A DNA stretch of 64,000 nt from Anaerovorax sp. IOR16 (GTDB taxonomy: Bacteria > Bacillota > Clostridia > Peptostreptococcales > Anaerovoracaceae): positions 1 through 64,000 of the forward strand of contig NZ_JADQTL010000005.1 of assembly GCF_017168145.1 (NCBI RefSeq), in the 5' to 3' direction. Position numbers and translations under genes: made by a program. Below, in pieces: positions 57,413 through 64,000 of the stretch. Position 1 is the stretch's first letter. Every line of letters begins with the position of its first letter. Under the pieces are notes generated by a model. It did no database searches and was not told the DNA's origin. It saw nothing but the letters and a program-made list of their open reading frames with translations.

Positions 57413-57430
57413 AAATAATAAAAATAATTT

Positions 57431-57463
57431 CGCAGAATGGTCGCATTCTGCGATAATTTTTTG
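57431..57463 (+). terminator. terminator after efp
   Basis: Arms cgcagaatg and cattctgcg (9 bp) around a 4-nt loop, followed by ATAATTTTTT. Confidence 0.88.
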
Positions 57464-57491
57464 TAAAGGGTCATACATAGGGAGATTATAT

Positions 57492-58547
57492 ATGGGAAAA
57501 AAATCAAAGAAAAAGGGGAAATCCAATCGATTTATAACAATTATACTAACCGTTGGAATCCTGTGCATGCTATCTTTAGCAACGGTGTTTGTTTATTTGG
57601 GACAAGTAGGAAAACCTATAGATCCAAGTGATGTAGAAACAATGTCGGTTCAAATACCTACTGGAACCGGTACGAACGGCATTGCGCAAATTTTAGAAGA
57701 AAACGGATTGATTCGAAATACTACCGTGTTTCGTTTGGAATCAAAAACAAAAGGCTATGATGGGAAATATAAAGCAGGGGAATATTTGCTTTCAAAAAGT
57801 ATGTCTATGCTTGAGCTTATGGAAAAAATAGTTGCTGGTAATGTAAATACCGTTCGTTTTACGATACCGGAAGGATATACATTAAAGAAAATATCTGAAA
57901 AGCTAAGTGCAGAAGGATTAATCAATGAAGAACTTTTTATGCAGGAGATACAATCCGGAGAATATAATTATGAGTTCTTGAAGCATGCTCCGCAAGGAGA
58001 ACTTCGCTTAGAAGGGTATTTGTATCCGGAAACGTATGATGTATATACAACCGCTTCCGAGAAAGATATCATTGATCGAATGCTTCTACAATTTGATAAA
58101 GTTTTTAAACCAGAATATTACGATCGAGCAAAAGAGTTAAATTTAAATATTAATGAACTGATAACCATTGCTTCTATCATTCAAGGAGAAGCAGTTAAAG
58201 AAGATGAGATGAATCTCATTTCCAGTGTGATTTATAATCGGCTTAACATTGGTATGCCGCTGCAAGTAGATGCCACCGTTCAATATGCACTGCAGGAACG
58301 AACAAATCGTGTGAGTACGGAAAATACAAAAGTAGATTCACCATACAATACGTATCAGAACAAGGGATTGCCGCCGGGACCAATTTGCTCCCCAAGCATT
58401 AAAGCAATTGAAGCAGCGCTTTATCCTGCTGAGACGAATTATATTTATTTCGTCGCTAAGGGAGATGGCTACCATGCCTTCACAAATGATTACGACCAAT
58501 TTTTAAAAGATAAAAAGGCTTATATTAAAAAAACCTTTGGAGAATAA
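57492..58547 (+). CDS. mltG: endolytic murein transglycosylase MltG
   Basis: A 351-aa YceG-family enzyme that cuts nascent glycan strands. A basic N terminus and one membrane segment (about 14-36) lead to a LysM-like region and the catalytic core TIASIIQGEAVKEDEMNLIS, where the Glu in QGEA is the likely catalytic residue, followed by YNRLNIGMPLQVDATVQYAL and GPICSPSIKAIEAAL. The order mltG-trmR-trhP matches yrrL-yrrM-yrrN/O in B. subtilis. AGGGAG precedes the ATG. Confidence 0.95.
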   Translation: MGKKSKKKGKSNRFITIILTVGILCMLSLATVFVYLGQVGKPIDPSDVETMSVQIPTGTGTNGIAQILEENGLIRNTTVFRLESKTKGYDGKYKAGEYLLSKSMSMLELMEKIVAGNVNTVRFTIPEGYTLKKISEKLSAEGLINEELFMQEIQSGEYNYEFLKHAPQGELRLEGYLYPETYDVYTTASEKDIIDRMLLQFDKVFKPEYYDRAKELNLNINELITIASIIQGEAVKEDEMNLISSVIYNRLNIGMPLQVDATVQYALQERTNRVSTENTKVDSPYNTYQNKGLPPGPICSPSIKAIEAALYPAETNYIYFVAKGDGYHAFTNDYDQFLKDKKAYIKKTFGE

Positions 58548-58551
58548 AAAA

Positions 58552-59220
58552 ATGAACATTATGACACATCAGGTTACCGCATACTTGGACGAACTGTATC
58601 GACCGCTAAATCCATTCTTAGAAAAATTGAGAAAGGATGCGGAGGAAAAACATGTTCCGATCATTTTGCGTGATACAGAACAACTATTGATAAATCTTCT
58701 GCGTATCAAACATCCAAAAAGAATCCTAGAAATCGGGACAGCCGTAGGGTATTCTTCCATTTGTTTTGCAACAATTTGCTCAAAATCTATAATAACTACT
58801 TTAGAATTATCAGAAGATAGTGCTAACATTGCAAGAAAAAATATAGAAGACGCAGGGTTTTCCGATCGAATTCAAGTAGTACAAGGAGATGCAAAAGAAA
58901 GCCTTACGTTTCTAGAAGAGCAATTAGACCAAGGGCAAATAGAACCTTATGATTTCATCTTTATTGATGCGGCAAAAGCGCAATATCAAGCATTTTGGGA
59001 TGCGTGTGAACCACTTTGGAGCAATGAGGCACTTATTGTGTCAGACAATGTTTTATTTAAGGGAATGACTGCTTCTGATGATTTTGTATTAGACCGAAGA
59101 AACAAGACTATTATTCGCCGTATGCGAGAATACCTTAAGAACATTACAAATTTGCAAAAGGTTGATACTTGTGTATTGGCAGTTGGTGATGGTGTTGCCA
59201 TTAGCTTAATCCATGAATAG
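58552..59220 (+). CDS. trmR: tRNA 5-hydroxyuridine methyltransferase (class I SAM O-methyltransferase)
   Basis: A 222-aa methyltransferase. SAM-binding motif I is ILEIGTAVGYSSICFA, the acidic loop is TTLELSEDSANIARKN, and motif post-II is DFIFIDAAKAQYQAF. By homology and by its place between mltG and the U32 protein gene, it is the YrrM/TrmR type that methylates ho5U34 to mo5U34 in tRNA. I take the ATG at 58552 after GGAG; it starts 4 nt after the mltG stop. Confidence 0.87.
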   Translation: MNIMTHQVTAYLDELYRPLNPFLEKLRKDAEEKHVPIILRDTEQLLINLLRIKHPKRILEIGTAVGYSSICFATICSKSIITTLELSEDSANIARKNIEDAGFSDRIQVVQGDAKESLTFLEEQLDQGQIEPYDFIFIDAAKAQYQAFWDACEPLWSNEALIVSDNVLFKGMTASDDFVLDRRNKTIIRRMREYLKNITNLQKVDTCVLAVGDGVAISLIHE

Positions 59221-59233
59221 AAGTGAGGAAATC

Positions 59234-60460
59234 ATGAAAAAAATTGAATTGTTGGCTCCAGCCGGAGATTTAGAAAAATTAAAAATAGCGATTGATTATG
59301 GTGCAGATGCGGTCTATATGGCAGGAGAGTTATTTGGACTTCGTGCAGGTGCAAAAAACTTCAGTTTAGAGGATATGCAAGAAGGCGTAGCCTATGCCCA
59401 TGCACGTGGAAAAAAAGTATTTCTTACCATGAATGTGTTTGCGCATAATGATGACATTGAATTAATGAAAAACTACCTTAATCAAATAAAAGAGATTCCT
59501 CTTGATGCTTTTATTGCTTCGGATGCCGGAGTGATTCAATTAATACGGGAAGTGATTCCAGATGCTGAAATTCATTTAAGCACACAAGCTAACACAACGA
59601 ATTACAGAACCGCTGCATTTTGGTATCAGCAAGGAGTGAAACGTATTGTTTTGGCTCGAGAGCTATCCTTTGATGAAATAAAGGGTTTAAAAGAAAATTT
59701 ACCGGAAGATATGGAATTAGAAGCCTTTGTTCAAGGTGCAATGTGCATTTCTTATTCTGGCCGATGTCTTTTAAGCAATTTTATGATTGAACGCGATGCA
59801 AACAGAGGAATGTGTGCGCATCCGTGTCGTTGGAAATATAGCTTGGTTGAAGAAAAAAGACCCGGAGAGTATTATCCGGTTGAAGAGGATGCACGAGGTA
59901 CCTATATCTTTAACTCTAGGGATTTATGCATGATTGAACACATACCGGATTTGATTGAATCTGGACTTGCATCACTAAAAATAGAAGGACGTATGAAGAG
60001 TGTTTTTTATGTAGCAACCGTTATAGGTGCTTACAGAAAAGCCATTGATGCATATTATGAAAAGAAAGAAAACTATTGTTTTCAACCTGAATGGATGGAA
60101 GAATTAAAAAAAGTCAGCAATCGACATTTTACTACGGGTTTTTATTATCGAAAGCCAACCAACGAAGATCAAAATTATGAAAGCAGTGCCTACTATCGAG
60201 AATATGTATTTTTAGGAATTGTACATGATTATGATGAAAGCACCGGCTTTGCTACCGTTGAACAGAGAAATAAGATAACCGTGGGTGATGAAGTAGAAAT
60301 TTTCGGACCAAACAGTGATTATTTTAATCAAAAAATAGAAATCATGCTGAATGAAGAAGGAGATGCGATTACAGAAGCACCTCATGCCCAACAAATGTTG
60401 AAAATTAAAGTTTCTAAACCAGTATCGGAAAAGTTCATAATACGAAAAAGGAAAGAATAA
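59234..60460 (+). CDS. trhP: U32-family tRNA hydroxylation protein TrhP
   Basis: A 408-aa peptidase U32-family protein. Segments are LLAPAGDLEKLKIAIDYGADAVY, EAFVQGAMCISYSGRCLLSN and RGMCAHPCRWKY, giving the four-Cys cluster expected to bind an iron-sulfur centre, and the C-terminal U32_C domain. TrhP (YrrN/YrrO, YegQ) makes 5-hydroxyuridine at tRNA position 34, the substrate of TrmR encoded just before. The ATG at 59234 follows GTGAGG; an ATG at 59213 overlaps trmR. Only one such protein is present, unlike the tandem pair of B. subtilis. Confidence 0.85.
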   Translation: MKKIELLAPAGDLEKLKIAIDYGADAVYMAGELFGLRAGAKNFSLEDMQEGVAYAHARGKKVFLTMNVFAHNDDIELMKNYLNQIKEIPLDAFIASDAGVIQLIREVIPDAEIHLSTQANTTNYRTAAFWYQQGVKRIVLARELSFDEIKGLKENLPEDMELEAFVQGAMCISYSGRCLLSNFMIERDANRGMCAHPCRWKYSLVEEKRPGEYYPVEEDARGTYIFNSRDLCMIEHIPDLIESGLASLKIEGRMKSVFYVATVIGAYRKAIDAYYEKKENYCFQPEWMEELKKVSNRHFTTGFYYRKPTNEDQNYESSAYYREYVFLGIVHDYDESTGFATVEQRNKITVGDEVEIFGPNSDYFNQKIEIMLNEEGDAITEAPHAQQMLKIKVSKPVSEKFIIRKRKE

Positions 60461-60462
60461 GA

Positions 60463-60491
60463 TTGAATTTTCATTAAATTTATGGTATAAT
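60463..60491 (+). promoter_or_regulatory. sigma-A promoter of the CNNM/CBS gene
   Basis: TTGAAT (60463-60468), 17 bp, TATAAT (60486-60491), immediately after the trhP stop. Confidence 0.75.
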
Positions 60492-60554
60492 ATAGTAAGT
60501 TTTGATAGAAAACAACATATAATAGTATTTCATTAAATTAGGAGGAATTTAAAA

Positions 60555-61979
60555 ATGATGGACTCTAGTCCAGACCCCAGTATGCCGCTGGCATTTCAAC
60601 TATTATTTTTAGCATTATTGATACTGATTAATGCTTTTTTCGCCTCGGCAGAAATGGCGTTTGTATCACTGAATAAAAATAAGATTAAACTACTTGCAAA
60701 TCAAGGAAACAAAAAAGCGATTTTACTTCAACGATTGATTGAAGAGCCTAATAAATTTTTATCGACTATACAGGTAGCGATAACACTGGCAGGATTTTTA
60801 TCCAGTGCATCCGCTGCTACGTCAATGGCCGATGATATCGGTGCTTTTTTACATCGGTTTGGCATTCCTTATGAGACTCAAATTGCAGTTGTTTTGGTAA
60901 CCCTAGTTTTAAGTTATTTTACTTTGGTATTTGGGGAATTATTTCCAAAGAGACTTGCACTGCAAAATGCAGAAAAAATGGCTTTGTTTGCTGTTAAACC
61001 GATATTATTTATTTCAAAAATTGCATCACCATTTGTAAAATTATTGTCCATTTCGGTTTCTTTTCTATTAAAAATTACCGGAAAAGATCAGCATGATCAG
61101 GCAGATGAATATTCGGAAGAAGAAATCCGATCCTTACTTGAAGTCGGTCAGGAGTCTGGGCAAATTAATGAAACCGGACGTGAAATGATCAATAGTATTT
61201 TTGAATTCGATGATAAATTAGCCTATGAAATCATGACACCAAGAACGGATGTTTTTTCGATTGACATAAATGATGATTTATCCGAATACATTGATGAACT
61301 TTTAGAAGAACGCTATTCCAGAATTCCGGTTTATAATAAAGACAGTGATGACATTATTGGTATCCTTTATATGAAGGATTTTATTCTTGAAGCAAGAAAA
61401 CATGGTTTTGAAAAGGTTGATATCCGTAAGATTCTTCAAAAACCATTCTTTGTTCCGGAAAGTAAAAAAATCAACGAATTATTTAGCGAATTGCAGATTT
61501 CTAAAATGCATATCGCAATTTTAATTGATGAATACGGTGGATTTGCCGGTATTGTCACAATGGAAGATATCATAGAAGAGGTTATGGGAAACATCGATGA
61601 CGAATACGATGATGATGAACCACAGCTGGAACTGATTGAAGAAAACACTTATATGGTAGATGGACAATATTATTTGGATGATTTGAGCGAGGAACTAGGT
61701 TTGGAATTGGAATCGGAAAATCATGAAACCATTGGCGGGTTTGTCATAGATCTGTTAGGTGAAATTCCAGATGAAGATGAAACAGAAGAACGCGTCGTTC
61801 CTTATGATGGTTGTATTTTTAAAGTAGAATCGGTAAAAGATCGTCGTATTGATAAGGTTCGTATTATTATTACACCACAAGAAATCATATCCGAAGAAAA
61901 AGAAATAGAATCGATTGAAGAAAATGAAAAAGCAGAGATTAATATTACCGAACAAAAAACGCAACATAATTTAATATAA
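60555..61979 (+). CDS. CNNM/HlyC-CorC family transporter with CBS domains
   Basis: A 474-aa membrane protein. The N-terminal DUF21/CNNM domain has four hydrophobic segments (LINAFFASAEMAFVSLNK, AITLAGFLSSASAAT, VFGELFPKRLAL), followed by the acidic helix region, a CBS pair (about 215-335, EIMTPRTDVFSI and IAILIDEYGGFAGIVTMEDI) and a C-terminal CorC domain. The family is linked to Mg/Co efflux or Na-Mg exchange; 'hemolysin' names are historical. The tail is Glu-rich. AGGAGG precedes tandem ATGs. Confidence 0.9.
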   Translation: MMDSSPDPSMPLAFQLLFLALLILINAFFASAEMAFVSLNKNKIKLLANQGNKKAILLQRLIEEPNKFLSTIQVAITLAGFLSSASAATSMADDIGAFLHRFGIPYETQIAVVLVTLVLSYFTLVFGELFPKRLALQNAEKMALFAVKPILFISKIASPFVKLLSISVSFLLKITGKDQHDQADEYSEEEIRSLLEVGQESGQINETGREMINSIFEFDDKLAYEIMTPRTDVFSIDINDDLSEYIDELLEERYSRIPVYNKDSDDIIGILYMKDFILEARKHGFEKVDIRKILQKPFFVPESKKINELFSELQISKMHIAILIDEYGGFAGIVTMEDIIEEVMGNIDDEYDDDEPQLELIEENTYMVDGQYYLDDLSEELGLELESENHETIGGFVIDLLGEIPDEDETEERVVPYDGCIFKVESVKDRRIDKVRIIITPQEIISEEKEIESIEENEKAEINITEQKTQHNLI

Positions 61980-61984
61980 CACAT

Positions 61985-62034
61985 AACCCCCTAGTATCCA
62001 CGCATATAATAAAAATGGGACAGGGGGTTTTTTT
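61985..62034 (+). terminator. terminator overlapping the spoIIIAA promoter and ribosome site
   Basis: aaccccct (61985-61992) pairs with aggggttt-type arm aggggg (62022-62027 plus TT) around a 29-nt loop and is followed by T7 directly before the spoIIIAA ATG. The 3' arm AGGGGG is also the only Shine-Dalgarno of spoIIIAA (7 nt spacing). The loop contains CATATAAT (62003-62010), close to the sigma-E -10 consensus CATACAAT. A -35 match is weak. Confidence 0.7.
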
Positions 62035-62964
62035 ATGAAACAAAATGCTGGTTTATTTGCAAAATTACCGTTGGAATTATCCATTGAGCTACAGCGCCTT
62101 TCACCGGAAATACAAGAACATCTGCAAGAAATACGTATTAAAATAGGACATCCTATTTTAATCTACTCTGGAAGCAAAGAATATGTGTTAAAGGGAGAAT
62201 CCGCCTCAGTAATTGATAAAGAATATATTAACAATGTATGCAACTGTATACTTAACCACTCAATTTATGCACATCAACAAGATCTGGCAAACGGCTTCGT
62301 TACAATGGAAGGCGGACATCGCGTAGGGTTTTGTGGAAGGGCAGTTATCGATAATGGCAGAGTAAATACCTTAACAAATATTACCTCAGTAAATATAAGA
62401 AGAAGTCGGCAAATACTCGGAATTTCAGAACCTTATTATTCTTACTTAACGACACAGGAAGGATATTTTTATAATACCATTTTACTTTCACCTCCAAAAT
62501 GCGGAAAAACTACCATGCTTCGAGATTTAATTCGTAATTTGAGTGCACATGGCTTCAAAGTAGGCGTTTGTGATGAACGTTCTGAGATTGCAGGATTTGA
62601 CCATTTTGGCACATCGTTTGATTTGGGAATGCGAACGGATGTTCTGGATGCTTGTCCTAAGGAAATGGCTATGATTATGTTAATTCGATCAATGGCACCC
62701 GATATCATTGCAACGGATGAAATTGGAAAGCCGGAAGATTACCAAGCGATCCAATCGGCGATAACTGCAGGTGTAGGTCTTTTAACGACCATCCATGGAA
62801 ACAGCTATGAAGACTTGCTACGATCTCCGGCAAAAAACTTACTGGATTGTGGCATTTTTCAAAGAATTGTATATCTGGGGAATCAACCAAAGATTGGAAC
62901 TGTAAGAAAAATTACGGATGAGAAAAACCATATGATTTTATTAAGGGAAAGGAGTCTGGCATGA
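62035..62964 (+). CDS. spoIIIAA: stage III sporulation protein AA
   Basis: A 309-aa mother-cell ATPase related to secretion ATPases, part of the SpoIIIA-SpoIIQ channel linking mother cell and forespore. Walker A is PPKCGKTTMLRDL (about 155-167); GVCDERSEIAG and the Walker B-like ATDEIG follow. It is full length compared with the roughly 307-aa B. subtilis protein. It sits after the CNNM/CBS gene and overlaps spoIIIAB by 4 nt. Presence of this gene supports an endospore-forming lineage. Confidence 0.95.
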   Translation: MKQNAGLFAKLPLELSIELQRLSPEIQEHLQEIRIKIGHPILIYSGSKEYVLKGESASVIDKEYINNVCNCILNHSIYAHQQDLANGFVTMEGGHRVGFCGRAVIDNGRVNTLTNITSVNIRRSRQILGISEPYYSYLTTQEGYFYNTILLSPPKCGKTTMLRDLIRNLSAHGFKVGVCDERSEIAGFDHFGTSFDLGMRTDVLDACPKEMAMIMLIRSMAPDIIATDEIGKPEDYQAIQSAITAGVGLLTTIHGNSYEDLLRSPAKNLLDCGIFQRIVYLGNQPKIGTVRKITDEKNHMILLRERSLA

Positions 62965-63473
62965 AGTTATTTTTATGTGTTTTAATTGTTGCTTCCTGCT
63001 TTGGAGCCGGTAAAGTAAAAGCACTTGAATTTTCTTATCGTTATCGTCAATTACGAGAATTACATCGAGGATTTAAGTTATTGCAAACCGAGATTCAATA
63101 TGCAAGAGAAACATTACCGATCTTATTGGAACGTCTTGCCAAAGAAGAAAAGGGACTTCTTGCATCTTTTTACACAGATGTTTGCAATGGCTTAGAGAAA
63201 GGTGGAAATAGTTTTTATGAATGTTGGGAAAATTCTGTAACTGCAATCTATAGTAGCAGCAGTTTGCAAAAAGAAGATAAAGAAATATTGCGTCAATTAG
63301 GACAAGAGCTTGGAAAAAGTGATTTACAAGGACAAAAAAGTGCATTCGAACGCTTTTTTTCGCGTATCGAAGAGCAAATTAAAGAGGCAGAAGAAGAAAA
63401 AAAGAAAAAGGGTAAAATGTATCAAAGTCTTGGATTTTATGGTGGAATTTTAATTGTTTTATTACTTTTTTAG
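62961..63473 (+). CDS. spoIIIAB: stage III sporulation protein AB
   Basis: A 170-aa protein with an N-terminal membrane segment or signal, a helical middle (RYRQLRELHRGFKLLQTEIQYA, then ETLPILLERLA), and a C-terminal membrane segment (about 152-170). The pattern and length match SpoIIIAB, a type II secretion GspF-like component of the SpoIIIA channel. The ATG overlaps the spoIIIAA stop (ATGA). The expected spoIIIAC gene does not follow; the next 130 bases have no ORF and then a promoter and leader ORF begin. Confidence 0.9.
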   Translation: MKLFLCVLIVASCFGAGKVKALEFSYRYRQLRELHRGFKLLQTEIQYARETLPILLERLAKEEKGLLASFYTDVCNGLEKGGNSFYECWENSVTAIYSSSSLQKEDKEILRQLGQELGKSDLQGQKSAFERFFSRIEEQIKEAEEEKKKKGKMYQSLGFYGGILIVLLLF

Positions 63474-63537
63474 TGTTTTCTATATGCATTTTTTTTGATA
63501 ATAAAAAAACATTAACGCTAAAATGCAAAAAAAATAG

Positions 63538-63567
63538 TTGACAATTTCGATTTAAGGGGTTTATTAT
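63538..63567 (+). promoter_or_regulatory. sigma-A promoter of the DAHP synthase leader
   Basis: TTGACA (63538-63543), 18 bp, TATTAT (63562-63567), about 40 nt before the leader ORF start. A TATAAG further on is an alternative -10 at poor spacing. Confidence 0.7.
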
Positions 63568-63607
63568 AAGCATAGTTATAAGTAAAAGATTAAGAGAGGA
63601 AATAGAA

Positions 63608-63715
63608 ATGAAGAATCAAATGTTAGCAAAATTAAATAGCTTTACATATTTTAATTTTTGGGGCTTTTATTTTAGCGCTGACATTTTTTCATGTAAAATA
63701 TTTCGATTCCTATGA
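63608..63715 (+). CDS. aromatic-rich leader peptide (putative attenuator)
   Basis: A 35-aa ORF with a strong ribosome site (AGAGAGGA, 7 nt before ATG). The peptide contains 8 Phe, 2 Tyr and 1 Trp; eight of these eleven fall in residues 12-22 (FTYFNFWGFYF). It ends in TGA 57 nt before a strong intrinsic terminator, and the next gene is a DAHP synthase, first enzyme of aromatic amino acid synthesis. This is the arrangement of a ribosome-mediated attenuation leader. Caution: another frame is open from 63636 to 63854, so a frameshifted gene remnant is not fully excluded. Confidence 0.65.
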   Translation: MKNQMLAKLNSFTYFNFWGFYFSADIFSCKIFRFL

Positions 63716-63772
63716 GTCTTATAACATCAAAATAAAATCAAAAACGATTAGTCAAACTATTTTGGAAATTTT

Positions 63773-63802
63773 GAGAACTCAACGGATGGGTTCTCTTTTT
63801 TT
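63773..63802 (+). terminator. intrinsic terminator (attenuator) before the DAHP synthase
   Basis: A 9-bp stem (gagaactca at 63773-63781 with tgggttctc at 63787-63795, one G-U pair) closes a 5-nt loop and is followed by T7. Upstream, aaaataaaa (63729-63737) can pair with ttttatttt in the leader codons (63665-63673), and tcaaaat (63727-63733) with attttga (63768-63774) at the terminator base, giving plausible alternative folds. Confidence 0.85.
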
Positions 63803-63904
63803 ATACGATAGAAAAAAAACCAAAGTTCCTATCTGTACGAGAAAATCACATTAATAAGCCAATTTAGTATCTTAGAGAAAAAATAGAAAATGGAGGAAAA
63901 TGAT

Positions 63905-64000
63905 ATGATTATTGTATTAAAGCCAAATACGTTGCAAGAGGAAATTGATAAATTATCCATCTTTGTCAAAGGAAAGGGAGTCGAGGTATGCCCCATTGTC
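63905..64000 (+). CDS. aroF: 3-deoxy-7-phosphoheptulonate (DAHP) synthase, 5' part
   Basis: The first 32 codons of a gene cut by the right edge. The start MIIVLKPNTLQEEIDKL is typical of the N-terminal ferredoxin-like regulatory domain of type I DAHP synthases of the Bacillus/Thermotoga kind. GGAGG lies 8 nt before the ATG. The catalytic domain lies beyond the window, so the call rests on this short N terminus and on the aromatic-rich leader upstream. Confidence 0.72.
   Translation, partial: MIIVLKPNTLQEEIDKLSIFVKGKGVEVCPIV

Noticed and set aside
63484-63536. Hairpin tgcatttt/aaaatgca after spoIIIAB as a terminator
   Set aside because: The arms are far apart (about 36-nt loop), very AT-rich, and on the plus strand are followed by A, not T. 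It may be weak or chance.
63636-63854. A second open frame overlapping the aromatic leader and running through the terminator
   Set aside because: It has no start codon with a ribosome site and would pass through a strong stem and T7 tract. I keep it as the main alternative to the leader-peptide reading but do not annotate it.

Overview
The window is a chromosomal stretch of a low-GC Gram-positive anaerobe of the class Clostridia. The evidence is the AT-rich sequence, strong AGGAGG-type ribosome sites with frequent TTG/GTG starts, a leucine T-box, RNase J/YlbF, HemZ, YajC-SecD-SecF, and the sporulation genes spoIIIAA-spoIIIAB. The gene order fits Eubacteriales/Peptostreptococcales-like genomes, but I cannot name the genus from sequence alone. 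Almost everything is chromosomal core; the only mobile element is one 1.6-kb IS1182-like insertion sequence.

Layout. 1-5.1 kb: polA, coaE and a peptide-type ABC substrate-binding lipoprotein. 5.1-7.1 kb: tRNA-Leu(GAG), a cobalamin riboswitch with a terminator, an unrecognised 98-aa ORF and an MtaA-like (URO-D family) methyltransferase. 7.3-10.9 kb: a divergent flavoprotein/HxlR regulator pair, two exporters, and a bacterial Staygreen-family protein. 11-13.4 kb: an ars-type cluster (ArsR, ArsP-like permease, small thioredoxin, ArsC). 13.5-19.6 kb: an EAL phosphodiesterase, a chemoreceptor, a cold-shock protein with a long structured leader, a rhodanese-TlpA fusion lipoprotein, a zinc-ribbon membrane protein and a thioesterase. 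19.7-32.3 kb: branched-chain amino acid synthesis in two divergent operons: leuACDB on the minus strand behind a Leu T-box, and ilvBNCDA-ilvE on the plus strand from its own promoter without a T-box. 32.4-35.9 kb: pyruvate carboxylase. 35.9-37.5 kb: the IS, inserted in the pyc terminator with a 24-bp palindromic target duplication. 37.6-63 kb: a dense plus-strand housekeeping block: thiN, yajC, secDF, rel, dtd, an MBL hydrolase, hemZ, hisS, aspS, nadD, a yqeK-rsfS fusion, leuS, rnj, ylbF, an aminopeptidase P homologue, efp, mltG, trmR, trhP and a CNNM/CBS protein. It ends in spoIIIAA-AB. 63.5-64 kb: a short aromatic-rich leader ORF plus terminator, then the start of a DAHP synthase gene.

How the parts fit. 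Leucine supply is sensed by a T-box whose specifier reads CUC and whose tRNA-binding bases match the discriminator of the tRNA-Leu(GAG) encoded at 5144-5228. Pyruvate carboxylase sits after the ilv operon at a metabolic branch point. The right-hand block is translation and RNA metabolism: tRNA charging, tRNA wobble modification, EF-P, ribosome silencing, RNA decay and (p)ppGpp.

Most notable observations: (1) an apparent ribosome-mediated attenuator in front of the DAHP synthase, with a 35-aa leader peptide holding 8 Phe, 2 Tyr and 1 Trp; (2) a terminator before spoIIIAA whose 3' arm is also the spoIIIAA ribosome site and whose loop holds a sigma-E-like -10; (3) the spoIIIA operon stopping after AB; (4) the IS in a terminator palindrome with a large target duplication and a split transposase; (5) a fused YqeK-RsfS ORF with an internal ribosome site; (6) a cobalamin riboswitch in front of an unknown small ORF.
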